DNA of 64,000 nt, taken from NCBI GenBank assembly GCA_017398335.1, contig JAFQGK010000035.1, forward strand, positions 26,693-90,692, read 5' to 3'. The position numbers and the translations under genes were made by a program. Position 1 is the first letter of the stretch. Each line of letters begins with the position of its first letter. Under the pieces are notes generated by a model that saw only the letters and a program-made list of their open reading frames with translations, did no database searches and was not told the DNA's origin. The DNA is from Bacteroidales bacterium. Lineage in GTDB: Bacteria > Bacteroidota > Bacteroidia > Bacteroidales > UBA932. This document shows positions 8,422-16,942 of the stretch, in pieces.

Positions 8422-10746
8422 ATGGAAATAAGCATATCTGACGAACTCAATTCAATTATCAACTACTCCCGCGAAGAGGCCATGAGGACCGGAAGCTACG
8501 GCATTGCACCGGACCACCTCTTTCTCGGCATCATCAGGCATGCAGAGAACACGGCATCTGATGCTTTACGCGGTCTTGGCTGCGATCTTACGGAAATGAA
8601 GCAGTTCATCGACAGCAGGGTCTTCACGAACGAACATATTCCATATTCAGACATCGAGAGCATCACATTCTCCCGAGGAGCTCAGAACGTATTGAGTTTC
8701 ACGATATTGGAAGCAACGAAATACAAGAGTGCCCAAGCCTCTTCACAACACCTTCTTCTTGCATTGTGCAGAGCTGGAGGCTCCTATGGAAGCACATATC
8801 TCAAGGATACCGGACTTGAATACGGAAACATATTCAGGTATCTTGACAGGAATGACATGCTTGACAGGGGCAAAGAGCCTCAGCATAACGAAGGGGAAGA
8901 GGATGAAGTCCCGCAGATCCGTATCAGAGCCGTAAAGGAAGACGGAGAAGAAGTAAAGAATACGTCACCGCTTGAAGAGTTCGGTTATGACATCACAAAG
9001 GCTGCCAGAGAAGACAAGCTCGACCCGCTGGTCGGACGCGAGAACGAAATACAGAGAGTAATTCAGATTCTGGGAAGAAGAAGAAAGAATAACCCTATGC
9101 TCGTCGGTGATCCAGGGGTTGGAAAATCTGCCATTGTCGAAGGTATTGCCATAAAGATCGCCAAGGGTGACATACCCCCGGTTCTTGCTGACAAAAGATT
9201 GATTTCCTTAGACTTAAGTTCAATCGTAGCCGGCACTAAATACAGGGGTGACTTTGAAAAAAGGCTCAAGTCGATAATAAATGAAGCAGCAGCAAATCCT
9301 GACGTGATTCTCTTCATAGACGAGTTCCACACCATAGTCGGAGCCGGTGGAGCATCTGGCAGTCTGGATGCTGCGAACATGCTTAAGCCGGCATTGGCCC
9401 GTGGTGAGATCCAGTGCATAGGAGCTACCACAATGGAAGAGTTCAGGAAAATTGTGGAAAAGGATGGCGCCCTTGACAGAAGATTCCAGAAAATCGTTGT
9501 CGAGAGGACTGACATTCCTCAGTCCATATCCATTCTGGACAAGCTCAAGACCAATTATGAAAAATACCACAATGTAGAATATTCAAAGGAAGCTATCGAG
9601 GCATGCGTGAGGATGTCAGAGCGCTACATCACGGACAGATGCCTGCCAGACAAGGCTATAGACGTGATGGATGAGACAGGATCGATGGTAAGGCTGAATA
9701 ATCAGAAGAAGACAGCTGTTGTCACAGCAGAAGATGTAGCTTCCATGATTTCAAAGATGACAGGTATACCGTCAGGACAGATAGCGGAAAGCGAGGGCAA
9801 CAGGCTGATGAAGATGGGAGACAAGCTGCGCAGCAGAATCATAGGACAGGACGAGGCCATCGACAAGGTTGTGCGCGCGATACAACGTGGCAGAGCCGGA
9901 ATAAAGGACCCGGGCAAACCGATAGGAACGTTCATATTCTTCGGACAGACAGGTGTCGGAAAGACTCATCTGGCAAAAGCCATCGCGGAATATCTGTTCG
10001 ATTCTGACGAGAATATGGTCAGACTAGACATGAGTGAATATATGGAGAAATTCAACGTCTCCAGACTGATCGGGGCTCCTCCGGGATATGTAGGCTTCGA
10101 AGAGGGCGGACAGCTCAGCGAAAGAGTCAGGAGAAAACCTTATTGCGTGGTTCTGCTTGATGAGATTGAAAAAGCACATCCGGACGTATTCAATCTTCTG
10201 CTCCAGGTGATGGACGAGGGCCGTCTCACAGACAGCACGGGAAGAACAGTCAGTTTCAGGAACACCATCCTTATAATGACGTCCAACGTCGGAAGCCGTG
10301 AACTTGACGAGTATGGAAGCGGTGTCGGTTTCAGCACATCCGTGAAGAATGTCCAGGGCAACAGGAAGGCAGTTCTCGAAAAAGCGGTCAGAAAAGCTTT
10401 TCCGCCTGAATTCATCAACAGGGTTGACGAACAGGTATTCTTCAGACCACTTGACAAGGATGACATCGGAAGAATAATAGACATCGAGCTCAAGGGGCTC
10501 AGAAGCCGCATAAAGGAAGCAGGTTTCGAAATATCGGTCACCCCATCTGCCAAAAGATTCATAGCAGAAGCTGGATATGACCCGAACTTCGGAGCCAGAC
10601 CTCTCAAGAGAGCAATCAGGAAATACATTGAAGATCCTGTTTCTGAAAGAATAATATCCAACAGGATGTTCGGCGGCAAGAACTCCGGAAAGCTCAAGGT
10701 TGGCCTTTCAAAAGACAAGGAATCTACAGTTGTTGAGTGGCAATGA
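8422..10746 (+). CDS. ClpA/ClpC-type AAA+ unfoldase (ClpP partner)
   Basis: A 774-residue Hsp100 ATPase that unfolds proteins and feeds them to ClpP. It has the double Clp N-domain (about 1-145), AAA1 with Walker A GDPGVGKS (229-236), AAA2 with GQTGVGKT (508-515) and the small D2 C-terminal domain. A GVGF tripeptide-loop motif (634-637) is where ClpP-binding loops usually lie, so a protease role is favoured over a ClpB-like disaggregase. The stretch between the two ATPase domains is short and lacks the coiled-coil M domain of ClpC/ClpB, so the architecture and length are closer to ClpA. It has its own promoter. A possible 40-residue ORF on the opposite strand overlaps its last codons. Confidence 0.93.
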   Translation: MEISISDELNSIINYSREEAMRTGSYGIAPDHLFLGIIRHAENTASDALRGLGCDLTEMKQFIDSRVFTNEHIPYSDIESITFSRGAQNVLSFTILEATKYKSAQASSQHLLLALCRAGGSYGSTYLKDTGLEYGNIFRYLDRNDMLDRGKEPQHNEGEEDEVPQIRIRAVKEDGEEVKNTSPLEEFGYDITKAAREDKLDPLVGRENEIQRVIQILGRRRKNNPMLVGDPGVGKSAIVEGIAIKIAKGDIPPVLADKRLISLDLSSIVAGTKYRGDFEKRLKSIINEAAANPDVILFIDEFHTIVGAGGASGSLDAANMLKPALARGEIQCIGATTMEEFRKIVEKDGALDRRFQKIVVERTDIPQSISILDKLKTNYEKYHNVEYSKEAIEACVRMSERYITDRCLPDKAIDVMDETGSMVRLNNQKKTAVVTAEDVASMISKMTGIPSGQIAESEGNRLMKMGDKLRSRIIGQDEAIDKVVRAIQRGRAGIKDPGKPIGTFIFFGQTGVGKTHLAKAIAEYLFDSDENMVRLDMSEYMEKFNVSRLIGAPPGYVGFEEGGQLSERVRRKPYCVVLLDEIEKAHPDVFNLLLQVMDEGRLTDSTGRTVSFRNTILIMTSNVGSRELDEYGSGVGFSTSVKNVQGNRKAVLEKAVRKAFPPEFINRVDEQVFFRPLDKDDIGRIIDIELKGLRSRIKEAGFEISVTPSAKRFIAEAGYDPNFGARPLKRAIRKYIEDPVSERIISNRMFGGKNSGKLKVGLSKDKESTVVEWQ

Positions 10747-10846
10747 TCTCAAGATCCATATCATTGATCATATCCACGAGGGTCTTGTAAGATGACTCAG
10801 AAGAGATGATTGAGCTGATGAATGAAAGGGTTGCATCTGTATTCAT
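10724..10846 (-). CDS. Possible 40-residue protein antisense to the clpA-like 3' end
   Basis: The minus strand can encode a 40-residue peptide beginning MNTDATLSFISSIISSE and ending EIIATQQL. It covers most of the gap after the ClpA-like gene and overlaps its last ~23 bases. A minus-strand -7 box TATCTTTG lies at 10884-10891, 37 bases upstream. The peptide has helical character, no signal sequence and no family I recognise. It may be a chance ORF; conservation across relatives would decide. Confidence 0.25.
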   Translation of the reverse strand: MNTDATLSFISSIISSESSYKTLVDMINDMDLEIIATQQL

Positions 10847-10883
10847 GACTTATGATTTTAAAGGTTTATCCGTTTTGTTGATG

Positions 10884-10891
10884 CAAAGATA
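10884..10891 (-). promoter_or_regulatory. Possible -7 box pointing at the 40-residue ORF
   Basis: The minus strand reads TATCTTTG, an exact TAnnTTTG match. The nearest TTTG (10906-10909) is 14 bases upstream, shorter than consensus, so this is tentative. Confidence 0.3.
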
Positions 10892-10935
10892 CAGCCCGAT
10901 TGTACCAAAATATAGCACATCTAAATTTTCTACAT

Positions 10936-12093
10936 ATGGAAAATGAAAAATATACAGAAAAACTTGCCAAATACCTGCTGTTCGCAGCATGCTTCTGCAT
11001 CGTAGCTGCATTGTGCTGGTATTTCAGGAATGTGATAATATACATACTGCTGGCAGTTGTAGTATCATTGATATCACAGCCGATAATGACCCTGCTGCAG
11101 AAGGTCAGGATCAAGGGAAGGAAAGCCCCTGACTGGCTGCTGGCAATATTCACCATCTGCCTCGTGATTCTGCTGTTCCTCATGGTCGTCACGCTTATCA
11201 TTCCTGTGGTCAGCGGCATAGTCAAAGGCATATCATTAAGCAGCATTGAAAATACTGCCAGACAGATTTCAGTCCCGCTTGCCGAATTCAACGACTTTCT
11301 GAAAAGCACATTTCCGAAACTGGGAAACGACTTCAGGATAGAGGTGGCTCTTCTCAACGAGATGAAGACGATTCTGGACGTTTCTGCATTTTCCTCAGTA
11401 ATCGGTTCTGCCGCCTCAATGGTTTCCAGCATCGGCATAGGAGTATTTTCCATTGTATTCATCAGTTTCTTCTTTATAAAGGACAGCAGTCTTTTCAGCA
11501 AGATGGTAGCGGCTCTAGTTCCTGACAGACATGAAGAGACAGCAGTAAAGGCTATTTCCGACATCGGCTATCTGTTGAGCAGATATTTCACCGGAGTGCT
11601 CATTGAAATGACCGGAGTCGCTCTGATCAACTTCCTTGGCCTCATGTTCATTGCAAGATTGGGATTCAATGCCGCCATAGGCATCGCCTTCCTGACTGGA
11701 ATACTGAACATAATCCCATACGTCGGTCCGCTGGCCGGAGGCGCACTCGGCACAGTACTGGCCCTTATTATCAAGTACAGCAGCAGTGTCCCTATCGGAC
11801 TGGACGTCAGCTTCATATGGTTTACATTGATACTCATCGCCATATTCAGTTTCACTCAGCTGATAGACAACATTCTGTATCAGCCTGTAATTTATTCTAC
11901 AAGCATCAAGTCCACACCACTTGAGATATTCATAGTACTTCTCATAGCCGGCCATATCGGTGGAACACTAGGCATGCTCATAGCAATTCCTTCATACACT
12001 GTAATTCGAGTCGTTGCATTCCGCTTCTTCAGACACATCAAGGCCATAAGAAGACTCATACCATCAGAAAAACTTATTTCAGAAAACCAATAA
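10936..12093 (+). CDS. AI-2E family permease (PerM/YdiK-like)
   Basis: A 385-residue inner-membrane protein with about seven to eight hydrophobic helices, in two N-terminal pairs and a C-terminal bundle, and a soluble segment near residues 90-150. This is the layout of the AI-2E/UPF0118 family. Members include the autoinducer-2 exporter TqsA and Na+/H+ antiporter-like proteins, so the substrate cannot be read from sequence. I chose the ATG at 10936 (MENEKYTEKLAKYLLF) because the ATG at 10900 would add 12 non-conserved residues. Four bases separate it from the next gene, so it heads an operon with two hydrolases and a CotH-like lipoprotein. Confidence 0.85.
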   Translation: MENEKYTEKLAKYLLFAACFCIVAALCWYFRNVIIYILLAVVVSLISQPIMTLLQKVRIKGRKAPDWLLAIFTICLVILLFLMVVTLIIPVVSGIVKGISLSSIENTARQISVPLAEFNDFLKSTFPKLGNDFRIEVALLNEMKTILDVSAFSSVIGSAASMVSSIGIGVFSIVFISFFFIKDSSLFSKMVAALVPDRHEETAVKAISDIGYLLSRYFTGVLIEMTGVALINFLGLMFIARLGFNAAIGIAFLTGILNIIPYVGPLAGGALGTVLALIIKYSSSVPIGLDVSFIWFTLILIAIFSFTQLIDNILYQPVIYSTSIKSTPLEIFIVLLIAGHIGGTLGMLIAIPSYTVIRVVAFRFFRHIKAIRRLIPSEKLISENQ

Positions 12094-12097
12094 CGAT

Positions 12098-13051
12098 ATG
12101 ATACGAAACACATTATTTCTAACTGCCGCATTTCTGACAATGGCATCATCCGGTGCAAAGGCAGAAGACGGCCCGATCAGTCCGGACGGGACATATATGT
12201 TCGAAAAGAGGGACACCTGCGAACTCCTCATGGATGTGTACAATCCTGCGAAAGGAAGTGAAACCACCTATAAAGGAAAGGACAAGCCAACCATCATCTT
12301 CATGTTCGGCGGCGGATTCATCAGAGGTTCCAGAGACGACGCTGACTACAACAAATGGTTCAGACAGATGACTGACAACGGTTACAGGGTGATTTCAATC
12401 GACTACAGACTGGGGCTGAAAGGTTCGAACAAGATAGGAGTTGCCCAGGTCAATGTGCTTGACAAGGCAATCCATATGGCTGTTGAAGACCTGTTCAGCG
12501 CAACAAGATTCATCATAGATAATGCAGATCAGCTTGGAGTTGACCCTTCCAACATCGTTATAAGCGGTTCTTCAGCTGGAGCAATAACCGTAATGCAGGC
12601 TGAATACGAGATCTGCAACAGGACTTCATGGGCTCAAGTACTTCCTGAAAACTTCAATTATGCAGGCGTCATGTCATTCTCCGGAGCGATTCTGTCCCGA
12701 AAGGGTGAGGTCAAGTACCAGACGACTCCTGCACCGACACTTATGCTGCACGGAACTGCAGACGATCTGGTCAACTACAAACAGATCAAGTTCTTCAATC
12801 TGGGATTCTTCGGCGGCGGAAAGCTTGTGAAAAGATTCGAGAAGTTCGGCTATAACTACAACATGTATCATTTCCTTGATTACGGACACGAAATTGCCGG
12901 TTCGATGGATACGACACTAGACCTGCAGTTGAGATTCCTCGAGACCAACGTCATCGAAGGAGAGCGCCGCATCGTTGAAGCATGGGTTGACGACCCTGAC
13001 GTATACAAGGGAGTCGGGGTACAGTCAAGAAAGGATCTTTACGGAAACTGA
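12098..13051 (+). CDS. Exported alpha/beta-hydrolase, carboxylesterase type
   Basis: A 317-residue secreted or periplasmic esterase. A signal peptide covers about residues 1-22 (ending SGAKA). An oxyanion-hole motif FGGGFIRGS corresponds to HGGG in the hormone-sensitive-lipase/carboxylesterase group. The nucleophile is Ser159 in GSSAG, the acid is probably the Asp in HGTADDLV, and the base is the His in DYGHEIAG, completing the triad. The substrate is unknown; acyl or acetyl esters on glycans or lipids are plausible. It lies between the AI-2E permease (4-base gap) and a second alpha/beta hydrolase (45-base gap containing a weak CTTTTTG/CAAAAAG stem at 13061-13085). Confidence 0.82.
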   Translation: MIRNTLFLTAAFLTMASSGAKAEDGPISPDGTYMFEKRDTCELLMDVYNPAKGSETTYKGKDKPTIIFMFGGGFIRGSRDDADYNKWFRQMTDNGYRVISIDYRLGLKGSNKIGVAQVNVLDKAIHMAVEDLFSATRFIIDNADQLGVDPSNIVISGSSAGAITVMQAEYEICNRTSWAQVLPENFNYAGVMSFSGAILSRKGEVKYQTTPAPTLMLHGTADDLVNYKQIKFFNLGFFGGGKLVKRFEKFGYNYNMYHFLDYGHEIAGSMDTTLDLQLRFLETNVIEGERRIVEAWVDDPDVYKGVGVQSRKDLYGN

Positions 13052-13096
13052 TAGTGCACGCTTTTTGTCATCAGCAGGCAAAAAGAATTTGAGACT

Positions 13097-14002
13097 ATGG
13101 AAAAGATCATTATGAAGTCCAGGTACGATGACCTGAAGATATCTGTTGCTATATACCGTCCGAAAGAAAAACCGAAAGCGGTACTTCAGCTTGTACACGG
13201 CATGTGCGGATGCAAGGAAAGGTTTGAACCTGTCATGAATTATCTCTCTGACAACGGCATTGCGTGCATAGCCTCGGACCACCGCGGGCACGGAGAAAGC
13301 ATCAGGAGCATGGACGATCTGGGATATTTCTATTCAGGCGGATACAAGGCACTTGTTGATGATCTTCGCTTAGTGACCAGATGGGGACTTGAAGAATTTC
13401 CCGGAATCCCGTATTACCTGCTGGGGCACAGCATGGGATCGCTTGCCGCAAGAATCTACACAAAGGAGGATGACTCTGACCTGTCAGGTCTGATCATATG
13501 CGGAAGTCCCAGCTGGAATCCGATGTCCGTATTAGGCAGATTCTTCACCGGCCTTCTATGCATGACCGGTTTTGGGCACAGCCGTCCCGGATTCCTGCAG
13601 AATATGACCTCCGACAGCTATAACAGGCGCTTCATTTCAGAAGGTCCGCAGGCATGGACATGTTCAGATCCTGAAGTAAGGAAAAGTTTCCGTGAAAATC
13701 CACTATGCAACTTCAGGTTCACGATGAACGGGGCCAACAACCTCATGAAGATGATGGGCGAGACATATGACACAAAGCATTGGAAAGTATCACATCCTAT
13801 GATGCCTATCTTGTTTCTGTCAGGCTCAGATGACCCGTGCATGATCAGCGAGCAGAAGTTCCACAAGGCTGCATGGGCAATGGTAAAGGCCGGATACAGA
13901 AATGTAAGTTCCACCCTATATCCCAACATGAGACATGAAGTGCTGAACGAGATTGGCAAGCAGGACGTATGGGATGAAATTCTCCACTTCATAACTGATT
14001 GA
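13097..14002 (+). CDS. Alpha/beta-hydrolase, monoacylglycerol-lipase/lysophospholipase-like
   Basis: A 301-residue cytoplasmic hydrolase without a signal peptide. It carries the serine-aminopeptidase/lysophospholipase pattern: HGMCGCKERF oxyanion region (from residue 34), DHRGHGES (61-68), nucleophile Ser112 in GHSMGS, an acidic residue in LSGSDDP, and the catalytic His in MRHEV near the C-terminus. These enzymes cleave monoacylglycerols or lysophospholipids; the exact substrate is not visible. It sits in the operon after a secreted esterase and before a CotH-like lipoprotein. Confidence 0.85.
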   Translation: MEKIIMKSRYDDLKISVAIYRPKEKPKAVLQLVHGMCGCKERFEPVMNYLSDNGIACIASDHRGHGESIRSMDDLGYFYSGGYKALVDDLRLVTRWGLEEFPGIPYYLLGHSMGSLAARIYTKEDDSDLSGLIICGSPSWNPMSVLGRFFTGLLCMTGFGHSRPGFLQNMTSDSYNRRFISEGPQAWTCSDPEVRKSFRENPLCNFRFTMNGANNLMKMMGETYDTKHWKVSHPMMPILFLSGSDDPCMISEQKFHKAAWAMVKAGYRNVSSTLYPNMRHEVLNEIGKQDVWDEILHFITD

Positions 14003-14030
14003 AAGACAACTGAACAATTTAACATACAAG

Positions 14031-15584
14031 ATGAATAAAAGACTGACACTTATCCTATTGATTGGCTTTCTTGCATTATCCGGATGCGAGAAAGCGGAAC
14101 CAGAAGGCAATCCGGACAACGGACAGACAGAAAATGTTCCCGGTGAAGGAACGGATGAGGGAAACGATGAGGGGAAAGATGAAGGTACGGAGAATGAGGA
14201 CAAGCCTGGCGGAGGACTTCCTGTTGCCGGATATCCTGAAGGAGCGTTCACCGTTGCTGACGTAAACGACGAAGGTATTTCCTATATGTGGGATGAATCC
14301 GTGATACCGGAAATCACCATACATATGACTGCAGATGAGTGGAACAGGCTTCTGGCCAGATATGATGAATTCTCTCATAATGTAGATTACTTCCATGCCG
14401 ACTTCACCTACAGCAAGGACGGCGAGGTGACATTCATAGAAGACGGTGGTGTAAGACTTAGAGGAAACACCTCACGCAGACGTCCGGAGGGCAATGGAGG
14501 ACAGGTGCACAATCCTCAGAATCCGGACTGGCACCATTGTCATTTCGGCATCAATTTCCGTAAGTTCCACAAGGACAGCGAACACACAGTGAAAGGCATA
14601 AGAAAGGTGAACCTGAAGTGGTTCAAGGATGATCCTTGCTATGTAAGGGAACTGTATTGCTATAATCTTTTCCGCCGCTACGGAATATGGACCAGCGCAT
14701 TTTCCACCTACTGCCGTGTCTGGCTGGACATTAAGGGTGACAAGGAAAAGGCATATCTCGGCGTATTCAACATGATAGAACCTATCGATGATGAATTCAT
14801 CGAAAGACGAGTGACAGAGAAGTTCAGGAACGACAAAGGATATCTGTGGAAATGTGTATATGGAGAAGGCGGACCGGCGGATCTCCAAAACACCGATAGT
14901 CATAAGTTCAACTGGGATCAGGACAATGGCGTAAACTATACTTACGAATTCAAGGGAGATGAAGAGGACTTTGCCGCAGCAAAGGAGCAGCTGACCGACT
15001 TCATACTCAAGCTGCAAGGAAAGGGAGAAGACAGTTTCTACAAATGGATAAACGAAGTCTGCAATGTAGAGCTGCTTCTTAAGACATATGCTGTCAATGT
15101 CGCTGTAGGAATGTGGGATGACCATTGGAACAATGGAAACAATTACTACCTCTACTTCAATTCTACAGACAAATATGACTATGAGGTATTCTTCCTGCCT
15201 TATGACTACGACAACACATTGGGTACAAGTTCAAATTGCGGAGTCATAAGCGACTCCGGTCGCCATGATCCGTATAATTGGGGAGACAGCGGCCTGCTGA
15301 TGGAAAGACTTATGAAGTTCGAGGATTTCCGCCTGACCTACAAGAATGCTCTTCTTGAACTCACAGACCCGTCAAAAGACCTATTCGACATGGAGTCCAG
15401 CATTGCAAGAATCAGATTATGGCAGAAGAACATTTCGCCATACATCAGCAATGACACCGGAGAAGATATGGAGATAAAAGACCAACCGGCGTACTGGGGC
15501 AATCACCACGAGTACAGGCTCATGGACACGGGAAGCAATAATTTCTTCCGCGTCAAATCAGAAACAATCGGCAAGATGAAATAG
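14031..15584 (+). CDS. CotH-kinase-family surface lipoprotein
   Basis: A 517-residue lipoprotein with lipobox LALSGC near residue 19 and a flexible Glu/Gly/Asp-rich linker (about 24-62) that would hold the domain off the outer membrane. The rest matches the CotH family, atypical protein kinases first described for spore-coat CotH: GGVRLRGNTS, a Lys/Trp-rich core (RKVNLKWF), YLGVFNMIEPID and the late FLPYDYDNTLG aspartate motif. In Bacteroidetes the substrate is unknown. The last codons and stop (GGCAAGATGAAATAG) resemble the tail of the 25-base tandem repeat that begins immediately after, so the repeat array abuts and partly includes the gene's end. Confidence 0.85.
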   Translation: MNKRLTLILLIGFLALSGCEKAEPEGNPDNGQTENVPGEGTDEGNDEGKDEGTENEDKPGGGLPVAGYPEGAFTVADVNDEGISYMWDESVIPEITIHMTADEWNRLLARYDEFSHNVDYFHADFTYSKDGEVTFIEDGGVRLRGNTSRRRPEGNGGQVHNPQNPDWHHCHFGINFRKFHKDSEHTVKGIRKVNLKWFKDDPCYVRELYCYNLFRRYGIWTSAFSTYCRVWLDIKGDKEKAYLGVFNMIEPIDDEFIERRVTEKFRNDKGYLWKCVYGEGGPADLQNTDSHKFNWDQDNGVNYTYEFKGDEEDFAAAKEQLTDFILKLQGKGEDSFYKWINEVCNVELLLKTYAVNVAVGMWDDHWNNGNNYYLYFNSTDKYDYEVFFLPYDYDNTLGTSSNCGVISDSGRHDPYNWGDSGLLMERLMKFEDFRLTYKNALLELTDPSKDLFDMESSIARIRLWQKNISPYISNDTGEDMEIKDQPAYWGNHHEYRLMDTGSNNFFRVKSETIGKMK

Positions 15585-15710
15585 TCATCCCCTAAAAAAG
15601 ATGAAACATTCATCCCCGAGGCACGACGAAATAGTCATCCCCGAGGCACGACGAAATAGTCATCCCCGAGGCACGACGGAATAGTCATCCCCGACCTGAT
15701 CGGGGATCTC
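15569..15710 (+). repeat. 25-bp tandem array ending in a REP-like hairpin
   Basis: Units begin with CATCCCC at 15586, 15611, 15636, 15661 and 15686, an exact 25-base period. Three inner units are nearly identical (arm CATCCCCGAGG, then CACGACGAAATAGT); the first is degenerate after CATCCCC. The last unit runs into a full hairpin ATCCCCGA-cctga-TCGGGGAT (15687-15707). The final codons of the CotH gene resemble the unit's tail. It lies between convergent genes. Confidence 0.85.
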
Positions 15711-16918
15711 TATTCGCAATAGAATTCAATCAGACGGCTGATGGCTCTCTGGCACACCGGGCAGAAGGCATCAGCCGTATTTGTATGCATACGGCAGTCG
15801 TCAGCTCCTCTCCACACACCTTTCGACTGATAGCCGGCTCCTTCCAGCAATTCAGCCTCCCCTGCTTCAAGCATATCCTGCCACTTGGAACCGAAGTCCT
15901 TCTTTGTTGTGATATTCTGCTCCCATGGCTCCGCCTCAGGATAATAATACTCCACATACATATCGTCATAGAAATACTCATCTGCGAGGCCGGCAAAACT
16001 ATGTCCGAATTCATGCACGACCACCGGCCTGAAAGCCTTATGTCCTGCAGTTGTCAGAGTATAGGAATTATATATGCCACCACCCCCGTAAGTATCTGTA
16101 TTGGCGAGGATTATGATATGTTCATACGGAATGCCGTACAGTTTGTCATGAAGATTCTTCAAGCGAAGTGTCGTGAGATAACGATCCATATAGAAAGTGT
16201 TGAAATGAGCCTTGAGGGCAGTATTCTTCCACTCGCCTTCCCCCGGCACACTGACTCCGCTGTCCTGCGACTGAAGAGCCACAGCAACAAAATTGAACGA
16301 ATCCTGATATCTGTCAAAAGGCTTATGTCCGAGTATTGCCTCCATTGCAGTCCTGGCATCAAGATAGAACTGTTCCGCCTCAGCCTCGGTATATCCTTCT
16401 GCCAAGATGGCGACATCTATACACTCCTCCGGCGTACCGTTCTGCATGAGATACCTGTGGGGCGCCGTCTCCGAGGCACTGCGCCTGACCAGGATATCCG
16501 ACGGATCGACAATATGTTTCAATGAGGCAGACACATTACCATAGAAATCATATATTTCCACCTTAACCTCGGCCTTATCGCCTGGCATTGGAAGCAGAAA
16601 TACATTTTCGAATGACTTGCGTACGCGTGTGGCCTCTTCAGTTGCCTGCCATTCCTGGAAAAGCGTCGAGAATGACTGCCTGTACAAGACCTTGCCGGTA
16701 GCTGTATCTGTCAGCCGGATCTGCCCGTTACCTCTCAGCGCCACCGAATCCATATTATGCCTGCGTCCCGCCCAACCGTCGAAACATGACATCTCATCAA
16801 GGGATATTTCAGAAGAATTTGCTGTTCCTGTGAATATATAATCTACACGTAGGGTCCTGTCCTGCGCATGAAGAGCTGCAGAGAGGGCCCAAAGGGCTAA
16901 AATAAAAAAGGATTTCAT
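15710..16918 (-). CDS. Secreted M64 (IgA-peptidase-like) metallopeptidase
   Basis: A 402-residue secreted zinc peptidase of family M64, whose founding member is the Clostridium ramosum IgA peptidase. A signal peptide (MKSFFILALWALSAALHAQ) precedes an N-terminal beta domain and the peptidase domain. The zinc motif is HEFGH (302-306) within HEFGHSFAGLADEYF, followed by a cysteine pair near the C-terminus (FCPVC). A host-protein target is possible, but Bacteroidetes M64 proteins have varied or unknown substrates. I chose the Met at 16918 as signal-peptide start; an upstream Met at 16942 directly abuts the preceding stop. It is transcribed after the FAD-dependent oxidoreductase gene. Confidence 0.88.
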   Translation of the reverse strand: MKSFFILALWALSAALHAQDRTLRVDYIFTGTANSSEISLDEMSCFDGWAGRRHNMDSVALRGNGQIRLTDTATGKVLYRQSFSTLFQEWQATEEATRVRKSFENVFLLPMPGDKAEVKVEIYDFYGNVSASLKHIVDPSDILVRRSASETAPHRYLMQNGTPEECIDVAILAEGYTEAEAEQFYLDARTAMEAILGHKPFDRYQDSFNFVAVALQSQDSGVSVPGEGEWKNTALKAHFNTFYMDRYLTTLRLKNLHDKLYGIPYEHIIILANTDTYGGGGIYNSYTLTTAGHKAFRPVVVHEFGHSFAGLADEYFYDDMYVEYYYPEAEPWEQNITTKKDFGSKWQDMLEAGEAELLEGAGYQSKGVWRGADDCRMHTNTADAFCPVCQRAISRLIEFYCE

Positions 16919-16942
16919 AAAAGTCTTATAATTGCGCGGCAC

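Noticed and set aside
15586-15710. CRISPR array
   Set aside because: Units are contiguous with no unique spacers and lead into a hairpin; no cas genes are nearby. The same holds for the 24-bp arrays at 17803 and 41610.
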